From Oscillospiraceae bacterium (lineage in GTDB: Bacteria > Bacillota_A > Clostridia > Oscillospirales > Oscillospiraceae), in the NCBI GenBank assembly GCA_017516785.1, contig JAFXAV010000076.1, positions 1-20,532 on the forward strand: DNA of 20,532 bases, written 5' to 3'. Within the stretch, counting starts at the first letter, position 1. Each line of letters starts with the position of its first letter. Shown piece after piece: positions 8,148 through 14,862 of the stretch. A program made the position numbers and the translations under genes. The notes below the pieces were generated by a model. It was not told where the DNA came from and searched no databases. It saw only the letters and a program-made list of their open reading frames with translations.

Positions 8148-9584
8148 TTAGTAGGCAATACCCCAGTAAATCATCTTGTCAGCAGGCTTGCCGCAGCAGG
8201 CGCAGGTTTCGCCCAGCTTTTCCTGTGCGAAGGGGATGCAACGGGAAGACATACCGGCCTTTTCCTTCATAGCCAGTTCGCAGTCCAGCTCACCGCACCA
8301 CATGGTCTTGATGTAGCCGCCGTGCTCATCCTGCAGAGCCTTGGCCTCTTCCAGAGAATGGGCCTCGTAAATGTGCTCGTCCAGGTTCTTCTTAGCCTTG
8401 TCGAACATCTGCTGCTGAACTACAACCAGCTGCTCGGCAACGGCTGCTTCCACATCCTCCAGCTTGACGACGACCTTCTCCCGGTCGGTACGGCGAACCA
8501 GCACGCACTGGCCGTTTTCCAGATCACGGGGGCCGCACTCGATGCGCAGGGGAACACCCTTCATCTCGTACTCAGCGCACTTCCAGCCCATGGAGTTGCT
8601 GGAATCGTCCATCTTGACGCGGACGCCGGCATCAGCCAGGCGGTCACGCAGAGCGGTTGCACCTTCCAGAACGCCGGGCTTGTGCTGGGCGATGGGCAGA
8701 ACCACAACCTGAACAGGAGCAATCTTGGGAGGCAGCACCAGACCGTTGTTGTCGCCGTGGGTCATGATGATGCCGCCGATCAGACGGGTGGAAACGCCCC
8801 AGGAAGTCTCGTGGGGAGCAACCTTCTGATTGTTCTTGTCGGTGAACTCGATGCCGAATGCCTTGGCGAAGCCGTCGCCGAAGTAGTGGGAGGTACCGGC
8901 CTGCAGAGCCTTGCGGTCATGCATCATGCACTCGATGGTGTAGGTAGCCTCGGCGCCATTGAACTTTTCCTTCTCGGTCTTCTGGCCGCGGGTAACGGGC
9001 ATAGCCAGCACGTTCTCGCAGAAATCGGCGTAGACGTTCAGCATGGTCTCGGTGAAGTCCTTTGCCTCTTCAGCGGTAGCGTGGATGGTGTGACCCTCCT
9101 GCCACAGGAACTCACGGTGACGCAGGAAGGGACGGGAAGTCTTCTCCCAGCGCAGAACACTGCACCACTGGTTATACTTCATGGGCAGGTCTCTGTGAGA
9201 CTGCAGAACATTTGCGAAATGCTCGCAGAACAGGGTCTCGGAAGTGGGACGGATTGCGTACTTCTCTTCCAGACGCTCGCTGCCGCCCATGGTGACCCAT
9301 GCGCACTCGGGAGCGAAACCTGCAACGTGGTCCTTTTCCTTCTGCAGCAGGGACTCGGGGATCAGCATGGGCATGTAGACGTTCTCAACACCCTGCTTCT
9401 TGAACTCAGCATCCATGATGTGCTGAATGTTTTCCCAGATGGCGTAGCCATAGGGACGGTAGATGAACACACCCTTGATGGAAGAGTAATCGATCAGCTG
9501 CGCCTTCTTGCACACGTCAGTGAACCACTGCGCAAAGTCGACCTCCATATCGGTAATCTGTTCGACCTTCTTATCTTTTGCCAT
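8148..9584 (-). CDS. proS: Prolyl-tRNA synthetase, short (archaeal/eukaryotic-like) type
   Basis: A 478-residue class II synthetase lacking the long editing insertion of the bacterial type. Seen: 'IRPTSETLF' and 'RWEKTSRPFLRHREFLWQEGHT' (motif 2 and the proline pocket), 'HGDNNGLVLPPKIAPVQVVV' (motif 3 and the start of the anticodon domain), a C-terminal cysteine cluster (WCGELDC ... CACCGKP) that fits the zinc domain, and a terminal tyrosine in 'YWGIAY' as in this subtype. It charges tRNA-Pro with proline in the cytoplasm. The start has GAGAGGAT upstream. The leader is about 45 bases, too short for a T-box. A tRNA-Pro gene lies 3.7 kb away, but it is not in the same transcript. Confidence 0.96.
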   Translation of the reverse strand: MAKDKKVEQITDMEVDFAQWFTDVCKKAQLIDYSSIKGVFIYRPYGYAIWENIQHIMDAEFKKQGVENVYMPMLIPESLLQKEKDHVAGFAPECAWVTMGGSERLEEKYAIRPTSETLFCEHFANVLQSHRDLPMKYNQWCSVLRWEKTSRPFLRHREFLWQEGHTIHATAEEAKDFTETMLNVYADFCENVLAMPVTRGQKTEKEKFNGAEATYTIECMMHDRKALQAGTSHYFGDGFAKAFGIEFTDKNNQKVAPHETSWGVSTRLIGGIIMTHGDNNGLVLPPKIAPVQVVVLPIAQHKPGVLEGATALRDRLADAGVRVKMDDSSNSMGWKCAEYEMKGVPLRIECGPRDLENGQCVLVRRTDREKVVVKLEDVEAAVAEQLVVVQQQMFDKAKKNLDEHIYEAHSLEEAKALQDEHGGYIKTMWCGELDCELAMKEKAGMSSRCIPFAQEKLGETCACCGKPADKMIYWGIAY

Positions 9585-9627
9585 ATCTTTTCATCCTCTC
9601 GAAAAAATATATAATTGCGTACATTAT

Positions 9628-9656
9628 ATTTTAGCACATCTGTCAAGACTTTGAAA
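9628..9656 (-). promoter_or_regulatory. Possible proS promoter
   Basis: TTTCAA (9656-9651), 17 bases, TAAAAT (9633-9628) on the minus strand. A better-looking TTGACA in the same stretch is too close (12 bases) to TATAAT to make a normal pair. Confidence 0.4.
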
Positions 9657-9679
9657 CCCCAATAATTTACGAAAAATCA

Positions 9680-9708
9680 TTGTAATCTGCCCCCGAATTT
9701 GATATACT
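9680..9708 (+). promoter_or_regulatory. sdaA promoter
   Basis: TTGTAA (9680-9685), 17 bases, TATACT (9703-9708), about 33 bases ahead of the start codon. Confidence 0.7.
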
Positions 9709-9741
9709 TGAAAGTAGAGTACAGAATACGGAGGTATTTCC

Positions 9742-10989
9742 ATGAAATCCATCCGCGATATTTACAAGATCGGCAAGGGTCCCTCCTCCTCCCATACCAT
9801 GGGTCCGGAGCGGGCCGCCCGCCTGTTTAAAGAAAAATATCCCAATGCGGACAGCTACCGGGTCTACCTTTATGGTTCCCTGAGCAAAACCGGCGTGGGA
9901 CACGGCACCGACCGGGTCATCCGGGAAGTCCTCTCCCCCATTCCCACAGAAATTGTCTTTTCTGACCTGACCATCCCCGATTCCCATCCCAACACCATGG
10001 ATCTGATCTGCCTGATTGGTGGTGAAGAAACCGGACGGCTTCGTGTGGAGTCCATCGGCGGCGGCGATATCCGGCTGGCCGGTAATTCTGCCGCGGTTTC
10101 CGCAGCGGAAGTCTATCCCCACAACACCATGGCTGAGATCATGCAGTACTGCAAGGATCATCAGCTGCCCCGGCTCAGCGACTATGTGGAAAAGTTTGAA
10201 GACGAGGCAATTTGGGAGTATCTTGCTGAGGTCTGGGACGCCATGAAGCAGGCCATCGAGAACGGCCTCCGGTCCGACGGCATTCTGCCCGGCGGTCTGA
10301 ACGTCCAGAAGCGGGCCAAGAAGCTCTACGAACTGCAGCCCCCTGAGGAAACTCCTCAGCTGTGGGAATGCCGCATCCTCAGCGCCTACGCCTTTGCCGT
10401 TTCTGAGCAGAATGCGGACAACGGCACCGTGGTCACCGCCCCTACCTGCGGCGCCTGCGGCGTTCTGCCTGCATCCCTGCGCTACATCCAGCAGACCCGG
10501 AACCTGACCGACGAGCAGATTCTCCGTGGCCTTGCCACCGCCGGTCTCATCGGTGCCCTGACCAAGCACAACGCCTCCGTCTCCGGTGCCGAATGCGGCT
10601 GCCAGGCGGAAATCGGCACTGCCTGCGCCATGGCGGCTTCCGGCCTGGCTGAAATGTTCGGCAACACCCTGGAACAGGTGGAATACGCCGCCGAGGTTGC
10701 CATGGAACATCACCTGGGCCTCACCTGCGACCCCATCTGCGGTCTGGTGCAGATTCCCTGCATCGAGCGCAATGCTGTCGCCGCCCTCCGGGCACTGAAC
10801 GCCTGCAACCTGAGCTACTTCCTCTCCGACAGCCGGAACATCAGCTATGACATGGTCTGCAAAGCCATGTACGAAACCGGTCTGAACCTGAGCCACATGT
10901 ACAAGGAAACCAGCGAAGGCGGTCTCGCCCGTGTCTATCCCACGAGACTTGAAAAGATGGTGGCCGAGCTTCCCAAAAACAAAAACTGA
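9742..10989 (+). CDS. sdaA: L-serine ammonia-lyase (serine dehydratase), single chain, iron-sulfur type
   Basis: A 415-residue protein with the beta domain first ('IGKGPSSSHTMGP' at about 10-22) and the alpha domain after it ('PTCGACGVLP', 'GAECGCQAEIGTACAMAASGL', 'CDPICGLVQIPC'). The conserved cysteines hold an oxygen-labile [4Fe-4S] cluster. It converts L-serine to pyruvate and ammonia. Many Bacillota split the enzyme into SdaAA and SdaAB; here both are fused, in a chain somewhat shorter than enterobacterial SdaA. GGAGGT lies six bases before the ATG. It is a single-gene unit with promoter and terminator. Confidence 0.94.
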   Translation: MKSIRDIYKIGKGPSSSHTMGPERAARLFKEKYPNADSYRVYLYGSLSKTGVGHGTDRVIREVLSPIPTEIVFSDLTIPDSHPNTMDLICLIGGEETGRLRVESIGGGDIRLAGNSAAVSAAEVYPHNTMAEIMQYCKDHQLPRLSDYVEKFEDEAIWEYLAEVWDAMKQAIENGLRSDGILPGGLNVQKRAKKLYELQPPEETPQLWECRILSAYAFAVSEQNADNGTVVTAPTCGACGVLPASLRYIQQTRNLTDEQILRGLATAGLIGALTKHNASVSGAECGCQAEIGTACAMAASGLAEMFGNTLEQVEYAAEVAMEHHLGLTCDPICGLVQIPCIERNAVAALRALNACNLSYFLSDSRNISYDMVCKAMYETGLNLSHMYKETSEGGLARVYPTRLEKMVAELPKNKN

Positions 10990-10993
10990 CGAA

Positions 10994-11029
10994 AAGTGCC
11001 GGATGCAGTCGCATCCGGCATTTCTTTTT
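10994..11029 (+). terminator. sdaA terminator
   Basis: A ten-base-pair stem (10997-11006 with 11011-11020), loop AGTC, tail TTTCTTTTT. Confidence 0.87.
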
Positions 11030-11041
11030 GCCCGAAAGATA

Positions 11042-11070
11042 TTGAAACTTCCTTTCTTTTATGCTAGAAT
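11042..11070 (+). promoter_or_regulatory. ychF promoter
   Basis: TTGAAA (11042-11047), 17 bases, TAGAAT (11065-11070) with an upstream TGC that can act as an extended -10. Confidence 0.7.
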
Positions 11071-11135
11071 AAATTGTCAAGTTATGCGCATTGGCGCTTT
11101 TAGGATATAATGAAAACAAAGGAGTTTTGAGATAT

Positions 11136-12233
11136 ATGAAACTTGGTATCGTTGGTCTGCCCAATGTGGGCAAGTCCACCCTGTTCAATGCCATTACCAA
11201 CGCCGGCGTTCCCGCCGACAACTATGCTTTCTGCACCATCGACCCCAATGTGGGCGTCGTCTCCGTTCCTGATGAGCGGCTGCAGTGGCTGAGCGACTTC
11301 TACTCCCCCAAGAAGACCACCCCCGCTGTTGTAGAATTCGTTGATATCGCAGGCCTCGTGAAGGGCGCTTCCAAGGGCGAAGGTCTGGGCAACAAGTTCC
11401 TGAGCAACATCCGTACCACCGATGCCATCGTCCATGTGGTCCGCTGCTTCGAGGATTCCAATGTCACCCACGTGGAAGGCACCACCGATCCCCTCCGCGA
11501 CATCGACATCATCAACCTGGAGCTGGTCATGGCCGACATCGAAATGGTGGAACGACGCATCGATAAGGCACAGAAGGCCATGAAGGGCGGAGACAAGAAG
11601 TTCGCCCGTGAGGTGGAAGTCTTCACCGAACTGCTGGCCCATCTGAACGAGGGCAAGCTGGCCCGCACCTTCACCGATGACAAGGAAGATCTGGCCCTCA
11701 TCAGTACCTCCGACCTGCTGACTCTGAAGAAAACCATCTATGTTGCCAACCTGGCTGAAGATGAGATCAACAAGCCCGAGGGTAACCAGCACTACATGGC
11801 CGTCAAGGGTCTGGCCGACGAAGAAGGCAGCCAGCTGCTGCCCATCTGCGCCAAGCTGGAGGCTGACATTGCTGAGCTGGACGACCCCGAAGAGAAGGCT
11901 ATGTTCATGGAAGAGCTGGGCGTTGCTGAGTCCGGTCTGGACCGCCTGATCAAGTCCAGCTATGCGCTGCTGGGCCTCATCTCCTTCCTGACCGCCGGTA
12001 CCGACGAATGCCGTGCATGGACCATCAAGCGCGGCACCAAGGCTCCCCAGGCTGCCGGCAAGATCCACACCGACTTCGAGCGGGGCTTCATCCGCGCAGA
12101 AGTCATCGCTTTCGACGATCTGAAGGAACTGGGCACCATGGCAAATGCCAAGAGCCAGGGCAAGGTCCGCTCCGAGGGCAAGGAATACGTCATGAAGGAC
12201 GGCGACATCGTCAACTTCCTGTTCAACGTCTAA
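11136..12233 (+). CDS. ychF: Ribosome-binding ATPase YchF (Obg family)
   Basis: A 365-residue protein of normal length. G1 is GLPNVGKST near the N-terminus and 'VEFVDIAGLVKGASKGEGLGN' is the family-specific G3/switch region. The G4 position reads 'NLAEDE' (N-x-x-E rather than NKxD), which is the known reason YchF prefers ATP to GTP. A coiled-coil arm follows ('MVERRIDKAQKAMKGGDKK') and the C-terminus is a TGS domain ('RAWTIKRGTKAPQAAGKIHTDF'). It acts on the ribosome in the cytoplasm. The ATG at 11136 matches the conserved 'MKLGIVGLPNVGKST' start and has AAAGGAG upstream. Confidence 0.97.
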   Translation: MKLGIVGLPNVGKSTLFNAITNAGVPADNYAFCTIDPNVGVVSVPDERLQWLSDFYSPKKTTPAVVEFVDIAGLVKGASKGEGLGNKFLSNIRTTDAIVHVVRCFEDSNVTHVEGTTDPLRDIDIINLELVMADIEMVERRIDKAQKAMKGGDKKFAREVEVFTELLAHLNEGKLARTFTDDKEDLALISTSDLLTLKKTIYVANLAEDEINKPEGNQHYMAVKGLADEEGSQLLPICAKLEADIAELDDPEEKAMFMEELGVAESGLDRLIKSSYALLGLISFLTAGTDECRAWTIKRGTKAPQAAGKIHTDFERGFIRAEVIAFDDLKELGTMANAKSQGKVRSEGKEYVMKDGDIVNFLFNV

Positions 12234-12241
12234 GAAAAAAT

Positions 12242-12275
12242 CCCGCCGGGGAATCCCCGGCGGGTCTTTTTTATT
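12242..12275 (+). terminator. ychF terminator
   Basis: A ten-base-pair G/C stem (12242-12251 with 12255-12264), three-base loop, then TCTTTTTT. The opposite-strand TraX-like gene ends inside the T tract. Confidence 0.9.
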
Positions 12276-12942
12276 TGAGCAGCAGCAAAATTGCAAGATG
12301 CACTGGATAGAACAGGTAAAATGCCCGCTGAATCCAAACATTCTGTGTGGTTTTTTCTCCGGAATAGAAATAAATCGGCACCATTGCCAGCAGTGCAAAC
12401 AGCTGAATCGGCACACGAACCAGACCAATCGCGACCTCCATACTGTTCATCATGCACATGGTCACCGCCAAACCGATCAGCTGAATCAGGAACTTCTGCG
12501 GATGTTCCCGGCTAATATAGAACAGCGCGATTAATACCACACCAAATCCGCCGTAATCCGTGTTGAGAAATTCTGCACTCAGGAAGCAAACCGCAAAGGG
12601 TAGCATGATATTGCCGGTCTTTTTCATCCACTGTGCCATCAGAAAACCAAGGAGCAAAGTCACCATCACATTCTGATGTTCAAAGGTCAGGCGGCCGTAA
12701 AAGAGCAGATCAAAGGGAATCTCCGCCAACAGCGCGCCAATCAGCAGCCGGAGGCCGTATTTTTTCGGATTTCTTGTATAGGCAATGCCCTCCGCCAACA
12801 AAAAACAGAAAATCGGGAAGGAAGCTCTGCCGATCATCCGAAGACCAGTCGAGGGCAGAATCGTCGCGCCGATATGATCCAGCAGCATGGTCACGCAGGC
12901 GATCAGTTTCAGCATCTCCTGCGACAATTTTTTCTTCATCAT
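12271..12942 (-). CDS. TraX-family integral membrane protein
   Basis: About 223 residues and mostly hydrophobic, with around seven predicted membrane helices. The N-terminal 'LKLIACVTMLLDHIGATILP' and 'RMIGRASFPIFCFLLAEGIAYT' are the family signature (KxIAxxxMxxDHI, GRxxFPIFxFLxxEG). TraX was named from F-plasmid pilin acetylation, but chromosomal Bacillota members are common and lie in the acyltransferase-3-like membrane clan; the substrate is unknown. The ATGATG at 12942 has AAAGGAGG upstream, and a promoter lies at 12964-12992. Nothing adjacent points to conjugation genes. Confidence 0.85.
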   Translation of the reverse strand: MMKKKLSQEMLKLIACVTMLLDHIGATILPSTGLRMIGRASFPIFCFLLAEGIAYTRNPKKYGLRLLIGALLAEIPFDLLFYGRLTFEHQNVMVTLLLGFLMAQWMKKTGNIMLPFAVCFLSAEFLNTDYGGFGVVLIALFYISREHPQKFLIQLIGLAVTMCMMNSMEVAIGLVRVPIQLFALLAMVPIYFYSGEKTTQNVWIQRAFYLFYPVHLAILLLLK

Positions 12943-12963
12943 CCCCAGCCTCCTTTTCTTTTT

Positions 12964-12992
12964 ATCATACCACAATCAGTCTTTTTGCTCAA
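12964..12992 (-). promoter_or_regulatory. Promoter of the TraX-like gene
   Basis: Minus-strand TTGAGC (12992-12987), 17 bases, TATGAT (12969-12964). Confidence 0.65.
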
Positions 12993-13007
12993 CAGCAGAT
13001 TTTTTGA

Positions 13008-13036
13008 TTGCTTTTTTCTTTTTCCTGGTGTATAAT
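13008..13036 (+). promoter_or_regulatory. Original tRNA-Pro promoter, now driving only a tRNA fragment
   Basis: TTGCTT (13008-13013), 17 bases, perfect TATAAT (13031-13036), with the tRNA 5' end 20 bases after the -10. It now precedes only the broken tRNA half. Confidence 0.65.
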
Positions 13037-13052
13037 ATTTTGCGTTATATGT

Positions 13053-13093
13053 TATCCGGGCGTAGCTCAGTTTGGTAGAGCGCTAGCTTTGGG
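13053..13093 (+). repeat. 41-base direct repeat, copy 1 (candidate attachment core)
   Basis: Identical over 41 bases to 13242-13282. It spans three bases before tRNA-Pro through the anticodon loop (..TTTGGG). It is the probable trace of site-specific integration within the tRNA gene. Confidence 0.85.
13056..13093 (+). pseudogene. tRNA-Pro(TGG) 5' half fragment
   Basis: The first 38 bases of the tRNA-Pro gene: acceptor 5' strand, D arm, anticodon stem and TGG anticodon, all identical to the intact copy 189 bases downstream. The sequence then diverges completely, so the 3' half, T arm and CCA are missing. It cannot make a normal tRNA, although its promoter is intact. Confidence 0.88.
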
Positions 13094-13165
13094 TGCTGAG
13101 CGATCCGATCTTCCCGGAAAAATCCGCAATCCGAAAAACCGTTGCGGCTCTAGCACTTTTCTCCC

Positions 13166-13194
13166 TTGACTTTTCAAAATCTGCGGTCTAAAAT
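13166..13194 (+). promoter_or_regulatory. Replacement promoter for the intact tRNA-Pro
   Basis: TTGACT (13166-13171), 17 bases, TAAAAT (13189-13194), 50 bases before the mature 5' end of the intact tRNA. It lies inside the inserted DNA, so the insert brings its own promoter for the restored tRNA. Confidence 0.6.
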
Positions 13195-13198
13195 GGCT

Positions 13199-13221
13199 TT
13201 TGACCACATGTTTGACCACAT
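13199..13221. repeat. Two TTTGACCACAT direct repeats, candidate integrase arm sites
   Basis: TTTGACCACAT occurs at 13199-13209 and 13211-13221 with a 12-base period. Related TGACCACA/TTGACCAC copies lie on the other side of the tRNA at 13400-13407 and 13513-13520. Short direct repeats on both sides of a recombination core are the usual layout of tyrosine-integrase arm sites. Confidence 0.5.
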
Positions 13222-13241
13222 CTGAAAAATCTTTAACTGAA

Positions 13242-13282
13242 TATCCGGGCGTAGCTCAGTTTGGTAGAGCGCTAGCTTTGGG
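13242..13282 (+). repeat. 41-base direct repeat, copy 2 (candidate attachment core)
   Basis: Second copy of the 13053-13093 repeat. Here it continues into the complete tRNA-Pro. Confidence 0.85.
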
Positions 13283-13321
13283 AGCTAGATGCCGCAGGTT
13301 CGAATCCTGTCGCCCGGACCA
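13245..13321 (+). tRNA. tRNA-Pro, anticodon TGG
   Basis: A full cloverleaf. The acceptor stem pairs CCGGGCG with CGCCCGG, followed by discriminator A and an encoded CCA. The D stem is GCTC/GAGC, the anticodon stem CTAGC/GCTAG with loop TTTGGGA (anticodon TGG), and the T stem GCAGG/CCTGT with TTCGAAT. It reads proline CCN codons. Its 5' half is repeated at 13056, and a strong terminator follows. Confidence 0.97.
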
Positions 13322-13325
13322 TTAA

Positions 13326-13363
13326 AAAACGGCTGATTTCCTGTGAAATCAGCCGTTTTCTTA
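13326..13363 (+). terminator. tRNA-Pro terminator
   Basis: A perfect 15-base-pair stem (13326-13340 with 13345-13359), loop CTGT, then TTTTCTTAACTTTT spanning the end of the stem. Confidence 0.87.
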
Positions 13364-13594
13364 ACTTTTGATATGAATTTAGTGTCCGCCAGCGGTGACT
13401 GACCACATAAGTCCTTTTTCTCATTTTCGGAGTTATCCGAATCTTTTTGAGTTTAGTATTTCTATTTTACAGCAGATATCATGTGCTATTCCCATTTTCG
13501 ATCGTCTTTTGCTTGACCACTTCAGGATTACCTCCCGCAGTCCTTTTCTTTGTTTATTGCATACCAGCTTTTGACCGTGTAAATACTATTCCCG
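13364..13594. other. Noncoding AT-rich gap after tRNA-Pro
   Basis: No credible gene. The only structured signals are the motifs CTGACCACATA (13399-13409) and TTGACCAC (13513-13520), which match the repeats upstream of the tRNA. A 79-codon frame that starts at 13447 has no ribosome site and runs through the ribosome site of the next small gene. Confidence 0.5.
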
Positions 13595-13610
13595 AAAGGG
13601 GTAATACAAA

Positions 13611-13829
13611 ATGGAAGATCATAATCTCGTCAAAAATACATTGGATCAAATCCCTCAGGCAAATGCCAACGCAAAGCGGATTGTAGGTCTCGTGAAAGAG
13701 GGCGACAGAATCACCGGTGTCGGCATCGCCCACCGGGGCGATACCGAATACCTAAAATCCATCCCAGACGGTAGTGAAAACAACAACCTCGGCAACCTCC
13801 CCTCTGTTTCTCCTGATACCCAAGGATAA
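13611..13829 (+). CDS. Small protein of unknown function, 72 residues
   Basis: Not recognised. AAAGGGG lies nine bases before the ATG, and a strong hairpin terminator starts seven bases after the stop, so the frame has both gene boundaries. The protein is soluble and rich in Asn, Asp and Gly ('MEDHNLVKNTLDQIPQANAN', 'ENNNLGNLPSVSPDTQG'), with no membrane segment and no cysteine. A promoter is not clear (TTGCAT then TAAATA at 17 bases is possible). It sits just downstream of the tRNA integration site, so it could be cargo or a remnant of the element. Confidence 0.5.
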   Translation: MEDHNLVKNTLDQIPQANANAKRIVGLVKEGDRITGVGIAHRGDTEYLKSIPDGSENNNLGNLPSVSPDTQG

Positions 13830-13835
13830 TAATTC

Positions 13836-13874
13836 GACCTTTAGCATTCACTCCGAATGCTGAAGGTCTTTTCT
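13836..13874 (+). terminator. Terminator after the small protein gene
   Basis: A 14-base-pair stem with one G-T pair (13836-13849 with 13855-13868), loop ACTCC, tail TTTTCTTTGTTT. Confidence 0.82.
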
Positions 13875-13907
13875 TTGTTTACAGCATGTCAATTTTTGAT
13901 GTTCTGT

Positions 13908-14339
13908 TTACAGAACCCGCTCCATAACGATTTCATCACCGTCACGTTCAGTTTCAACGAAGCCAAATGTCTCATACATTTGCTTCGCCACATCATTGCC
14001 CTCGACATAGCACAGAGCAACCTTGTCATACTTTCCATCCTGTTTCATGGCATCAAGCACAAATTGCGTTGCAGCTTTGCCATATCCTCTGCCCTGGTAC
14101 CGCTCGTCAATAAAAAGCTGACTCAGATCATAGCATTCCAATTCCGGTAGGTCATAGTACAATCCCATGCCAACAGGTGTTTCGTCATCATAGATTACGA
14201 ACGCACGGCTACGGTAATCCCGATAGGCATAAGCCCTTGCCAGTAAAGTCGCAGAATCCGCCACATGAGTTTTCTGGGATTCCGCTACTTTCAAACCTAA
14301 TCTCCAGTTATCCGGGTCGATATCAACTAAGTGGATCAT
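13908..14339 (-). CDS. GNAT-family N-acetyltransferase, last gene of the accessory operon
   Basis: About 143 residues from the ATG at 14339. The acetyl-CoA binding motif is 'LFIDERYQGRGYGKAATQFVLDAM' and the C-terminal half carries the usual 'NDVAKQMYETFGFVETE' strand-helix. The fold transfers an acetyl group from acetyl-CoA to an amine; it looks closest to diamine/small-molecule acetyltransferases, but the substrate is unknown. An alternative start at 14375 would overlap the upstream gene by 17 bases; the inner start follows the upstream stop by 19 bases and is preferred, though its ribosome site (GGGATGG) is weak. A short inverted repeat (13901-13916) overlaps the stop codon. Confidence 0.8.
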   Translation of the reverse strand: MIHLVDIDPDNWRLGLKVAESQKTHVADSATLLARAYAYRDYRSRAFVIYDDETPVGMGLYYDLPELECYDLSQLFIDERYQGRGYGKAATQFVLDAMKQDGKYDKVALCYVEGNDVAKQMYETFGFVETERDGDEIVMERVL

Positions 14340-14358
14340 CTTGTATTCACCATCCCTT

Positions 14359-14844
14359 TTAGTAATCGAATTCATGTTCGCCCACGGTAATTACTTGCGT
14401 CAGCATCTCTCCTTGGTATGGCTTACGGATTTCAATCAGATTCAAGACCGTGTAACCTCGTTTCCGCAGAAACGCAATCATCCGGTGGTTATTGGGATGA
14501 ACATAGTTGTAAACGGTTTCTTCGCCGTAGAAAGCTGCGATTTCCTCTGCCTTGCTATGTAGAGCAGAAGCAACACCGCACCGGCGATATTCTTCCCGAA
14601 CGAAGATGGACTCCACCCAGACAACTTCGTTGTCAATCCTACAGACCATATAGCCTGCGTACTTACCGTCTATAATGGCGGCAAACACTGGGAATTTGGC
14701 TGCAAGGTATTCCTCCATCTCTTCTCGCCCAGTTTCAATATTAGGTTTTGAGACGATGCCCTTATAAGCGCGCAGTTCCACCCGGAACAGGGCAACCATC
14801 TGCGCCAGAGCATCATTGACTTCTGTAATACCAATCAATTTCAA
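14359..14844 (-). CDS. GNAT-family N-acetyltransferase
   Basis: A 161-residue protein. The motif A region is 'VESIFVREEYRRCGVASALHSKAEE' (R-R-x-G-V-A acetyl-CoA loop), and 'NNHRMIAFLRKRGYTVLNLIEIRK' is the conserved C-terminal strand and helix. The substrate is unknown. The ATG is preceded by AGAGGA and lies 18 bases after the stop of the nucleoside phosphorylase gene, so it belongs to the same transcript. Base composition is less G/C-biased than in the housekeeping half of the window. Confidence 0.85.
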   Translation of the reverse strand: MKLIGITEVNDALAQMVALFRVELRAYKGIVSKPNIETGREEMEEYLAAKFPVFAAIIDGKYAGYMVCRIDNEVVWVESIFVREEYRRCGVASALHSKAEEIAAFYGEETVYNYVHPNNHRMIAFLRKRGYTVLNLIEIRKPYQGEMLTQVITVGEHEFDY

Positions 14845-14862
14845 GTTACAGTCCTCTTTCCT

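Larger units (their letters stand above)
13094..13241. mobile_element. 148-base insert between the tRNA-Pro half and the intact tRNA-Pro
   Basis: The segment lies exactly between the two 41-base repeats and contains no gene. It holds a weak hairpin (CCGCAA 13124-13129 with TTGCGG 13142-13147), a promoter at 13166-13194 and two TTTGACCACAT repeats. It reads best as the residual end of an integrated element, or as a junction left by successive integrations. Confidence 0.55.

Noticed and set aside
9585..9741. T-box riboswitch ahead of proS
   Set aside because: The leader is only about 45 bases and has no specifier stem, T-box sequence or terminator.
13447..13686. 79-codon plus-strand frame after tRNA-Pro
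   Set aside because: No ribosome site, hydrophobic low-complexity start, and it overlaps the better supported 72-residue gene in another frame.
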